A model generated the notes under the pieces. The model was not told where the DNA came from. It searched no databases and saw nothing but the letters and a program-made list of their open reading frames with translations. DNA of 10,395 nt from Phoronis pallida (taxonomy: Eukaryota > Phoronida > Phoronidae), in the NCBI GenBank assembly GCA_028565715.1, contig JAOXYC010240014.1, forward strand, positions 1 through 10,395. The letters are read 5' to 3'. The translations under genes were made by a program, and so were the position numbers. This document shows positions 9,601-10,395 of the stretch, in pieces (the first letter of the stretch is position 1; every line of letters begins with the position of its first letter).

Positions 9601-10395
9601 TTAGAATAGTTATAATTCTGTTCCACTGGAATTTACCTTGATTTAAACCTCTAATACTCCAATGACTCCATTGAAGGAAACTAGATGTTTCCGAAGATCT
9701 AGAGATTTAAATCAAGGTAAATTCCAGTGGAACAGAATTATAACTATTCTTATAATCTGAAAAGCCAAATTGTGCACAAATTCAGACATTTTTTTGAATG
9801 GATCCAGAAAAGGTTTTCAAATTTCACTTATTTGTGATGATTTCAGGCAGAAAAATATGGAATTAAATTGCATGTGTTTCATTCATTTGAAGTGTTTCAA
9901 AGATCAAAGTTAAAGATGTTTGATAGTTTGGGTAAAATTTGAAACTCTGAAAGCAGTTAGTTCTCTGAAAACATGATAAACCAATGGCCAAAAAAAAGAC
10001 TGGCCTTTGTTGCCCCTTTTTGATCTGCTTTTAAAAAATCTTCCGAGTTAAAATGAAAATAATGTTTAAATGGTGCTATAAACACAGAGACTTGTCTGAA
10101 TAATTGTTTGAAAAATACAGTAGTTTGCAATACTTACAATACCACAGGCTCGACAGTTATGTCGTCTTCGGAATGCACTGAATGACCTATTACACAGCAT
10201 ACACACTGTCACTGATTGGTCTTTAAGTAACGTTGGCGTCTTCTTACCAAGATCATCTTCAGGAAGGAACTGATTGTTTGTCTGCTGCACGGTGAAAGAT
10301 TCATGCCGTCGCATCATCTCCGACACACACCGCCATATTGCAACCTGCCATTCACCGCTCTCCTCTAAAGATTCGGTGACAAATTGAAAAGTCCT
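6591..10395 (-). CDS. FGD5/FGD6-like: FGD-family Rho GEF (FYVE, RhoGEF and PH domain protein), C-terminal half, five exons, 5' partial
   Basis: The spliced exons 10395-10138, 9546-9373, 8972-8844, 8008-7857 and 6696-6591 give 272 codons and a TAA stop. Residues 1-34 are the last strand and C-terminal helix of a first PH domain, with its Trp at 16. Residues 59-116 are a FYVE finger with eight Cys ligands at 65, 68, 81, 84, 89, 92, 110 and 113. Residues about 151-248 are a second PH domain (SGYL at 154-157, VLYTF near 179-183, closing Trp 239). Residues 255-272 form an acidic tail. PH-FYVE-PH in this order is characteristic of FGD proteins, which activate Cdc42 through an upstream DH domain and bind membrane phosphoinositides; the DH part is outside the window. 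The eight-residue gap between CMLC and RRHNC and the SGYL/VLYTF form of PH2 look more like FGD5/FGD6 than FGD1-4, while DDDKLNRVC recalls FGD1-4. The family call is firm; the subfamily is an inference from remembered family patterns. Confidence 0.92.
7211..7496. mobile_element. MITE-like element with 36-bp terminal inverted repeats, in intron 4
   Basis: Positions 7211-7246 and the reverse complement of 7461-7496 agree at 31 of 36 bases; both start GCATAC and share GTATAGCCCC and TTGAGCGCATG. The inside holds two related direct units: TGCACTTTT at 7261 and 7366, then AATA[A/G]GCGCATGGGCCTA at 7302 and 7418. The first unit also folds on itself through CATGGGCCTAA and TTAGGCCCATG. It has no coding capacity. 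It is rich in CpG within CpG-poor introns, which suggests a more recent arrival. No clear target-site duplication is seen and the superfamily is not recognised. Confidence 0.75.
7822..7848 (-). promoter_or_regulatory. U-rich tract just downstream of the exon D 5' splice site
   Basis: On the transcribed strand the intron begins GTAAATGA and then runs into two stretches of nine or ten T separated by AATTTTAA. U-rich sequence directly after a 5' splice site is the known binding context of TIA-1-type proteins, which help U1 snRNP at weak donors; GTAAAT is weaker than GTAAGT. It may also be just a polymorphic A/T tract. Confidence 0.35.
7857..8008 (-). CDS. FGD-like exon D: second half of second PH domain
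   Basis: The exon has 152 nt (50 codons plus two bases). The acceptor is TTGTTACAG before GAC and the donor is CCAG before GTAAAT (7856-7851), phase 2. It encodes ALSSTPLPGYSV, equivalent to the AL-x-S-x-PL-x-G-x-x-V strand of FGD PH2, followed by AFKLYHK and SFYLAQHPDNLS, the last strands before the C-terminal helix. The split codon AG-G gives Arg when joined to exon E. The donor is followed closely by long T runs. Confidence 0.9.
8048..8570. other. CpG-rich block in intron 3, probable inserted sequence
   Basis: About 25 CpGs fall in this 520-bp block, while the flanking intron sequence has almost none. It includes a GC-rich palindrome (GGCGC-T-GCGCC, about 8091-8101) and CTGGCGCTGCGCCTAACG. 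Reading frames are short and resemble no protein I know. I found no terminal inverted repeats or target-site duplication, so the insertion idea rests on composition only. Confidence 0.4.
8664..8760. repeat. inverted-repeat element with 34-bp arms, in intron 3
   Basis: The arms 8664-8697 and 8727-8760 match at 31 of 34 (AGTGATGA[T/C]GTTTCCTGG and onward), with a 29-nt spacer. A second, competing hairpin pairs TGACCAAT (8716-8723) with ATTGGTCA (8733-8740). The inner end CCATCTATTGGTC also occurs at 7103-7115, and CCATCTATTG at 6000 and 6949, so this is probably one member of a family of small non-autonomous elements scattered through the gene. Confidence 0.8.
8844..8972 (-). CDS. FGD-like exon C: first half of second PH domain
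   Basis: The exon has 43 codons, phase 0 at both ends. The acceptor is TTTGTTGAAG before GTG; a nearby alternative GCAG lies within the codons and would break the frame. The donor is AAG before GTTAGT (8843-8838). The peptide has SGYLSMS, then a basic stretch (NRARTWEKRW) and VLYTFKTDK. That is the beta1-beta4 signature of a PH domain: the SGYL strand, the W-x-x-x-W core, and basic residues in the beta1-beta2 region where phosphoinositide headgroups are usually contacted. Confidence 0.9.
9373..9546 (-). CDS. FGD-like exon B: second half of FYVE and linker to PH2
   Basis: The exon has 58 codons, phase 0 at both ends. Its acceptor is CTTTTCAG before ATT GTT TGT and its donor is GTAAGA at 9372-9367. 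It supplies the remaining zinc pairs (VCASC and VCKKC) and restores CG-x-x-V-C spacing across the junction, which confirms the splice. After the finger comes a Ser/Asp/Glu-rich linker (SPSQSEDDLDSLP) and TTKKGILN, leading into the second PH domain. The acceptor sequence is repeated 210 bp upstream in the intron, beyond a long foldback. Confidence 0.92.
9603..9750. repeat. long foldback: 50-bp arms, 49 of 50 matching, in intron 1
   Basis: The arms are 9603-9652 and 9701-9750, both beginning AGAATAGTTATAATTC when read outward-in on their own strand, with a single mismatch. The 48-bp loop holds a smaller hairpin, GGAAAC (9676-9681) with GTTTCC (9687-9692). The near-identity points to recent formation or continuing gene conversion. 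The foldback ends 56 nt before the acceptor of exon B on the transcribed strand, so the duplex would form in the pre-mRNA close to that splice site. An assembly artefact is possible but less likely given the unique loop. Confidence 0.9.
9754..9767. repeat. 14-bp copy of the exon B splice acceptor sequence
   Basis: AATCTGAAAAGCCA here is identical to 9544-9557, which spans the intron/exon B junction. The two copies lie 210 bp apart and bracket the foldback. On the minus strand each reads TGGCTTTTCAG then ATT, so this copy is a potential decoy acceptor. Using it would read into TGA at 9714-9712 after 14 codons. It could be a target-site duplication flanking an insertion at 9558-9753, or the trace of a local duplication. 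Confidence 0.75.
10138..10395 (-). CDS. FGD-like exon A: end of PH1 and first half of FYVE (continues past window edge)
   Basis: All 86 codons are open in a single frame. The exon starts inside a PH C-terminal region (FQFVTESLEESGEWQVAI, with the conserved Trp), then a linker rich in Gln and Asn, then DLGKKTP, a phrase typical just before FGD FYVE fingers. The first two zinc pairs follow (CMLC, then NCRAC in RRRHNCRACG). The exon ends after ATT at an exact GTAAGT donor (10137-10132), phase 0, in the middle of the FYVE finger. The upstream boundary is not visible. The basic motif reads RRHNCR where most FYVE domains have RRHHCR. Confidence 0.93.

Noticed and set aside
10330-10340. YY1-like CCGCCATATTG
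   Set aside because: It lies within exon A and encodes conserved PH-domain residues (A-I-W-R), so coding constraint explains it.
1-10395. Prokaryotic defence, CRISPR, phage or toxin system
   Set aside because: Spliced animal gene, SINE and small inverted-repeat elements throughout; no operon, ribosome-binding sites or regularly spaced array.

Overview
The window is animal (metazoan) genomic DNA, most likely from an invertebrate. It is AT-rich and intron-containing, dense in small inverted-repeat elements, and shows a mosaic CpG pattern of the kind seen with gene-body methylation in molluscs, cnidarians and lower deuterostomes. The species cannot be fixed from the sequence. There is no bacterial operon, phage, CRISPR or defence locus here.

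The one gene I can support lies on the minus strand, from beyond the right edge (10395) to a stop codon at 6591-6593. Five exons (10138-10395, 9373-9546, 8844-8972, 7857-8008, 6591-6696) splice cleanly into 272 C-terminal codons. They encode the end of a first PH domain, a complete FYVE zinc finger, a complete second PH domain and a short acidic tail. This is the C-terminal half of an FGD-family protein (DH-PH-FYVE-PH, a Cdc42-type Rho GEF), most like FGD5/FGD6. The catalytic DH domain lies outside the window. All introns obey GT-AG, with three phase-0 junctions and one phase-2 junction.

The gene's introns carry inserted elements: a 286-bp element with 36-bp terminal inverted repeats (7211-7496), a CpG-rich block (8048-8570), a 34-bp-arm hairpin (8664-8760) and a nearly perfect 50-bp-arm foldback (9603-9750). 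The foldback sits 56 nt from the exon that completes the FYVE finger.

Downstream of the stop, 6590-5269 is AT-rich and almost free of CpG (none between 5269 and 6109). It probably holds the 3' UTR or transcribed flank, with an AATAAA signal at 6228-6233.

Leftward of about 5268 the CpG content is normal and no gene is recognisable. That part holds a tRNA-derived SINE head (about 590-650), a possible second SINE head (1911-1952), several hairpins, and two copies of a block of palindromic 60-bp modules built on CCGAATAAACGCCC (3463-3625 and 3898-4020). A CpG-dense cluster of CRE, E-box and YY1-like sites lies at 5029-5105. The most useful second looks are the FYVE basic-motif substitution, the foldback beside the splice acceptor with its duplicated acceptor sequence, the CpG boundary, and the modular palindromic repeats.
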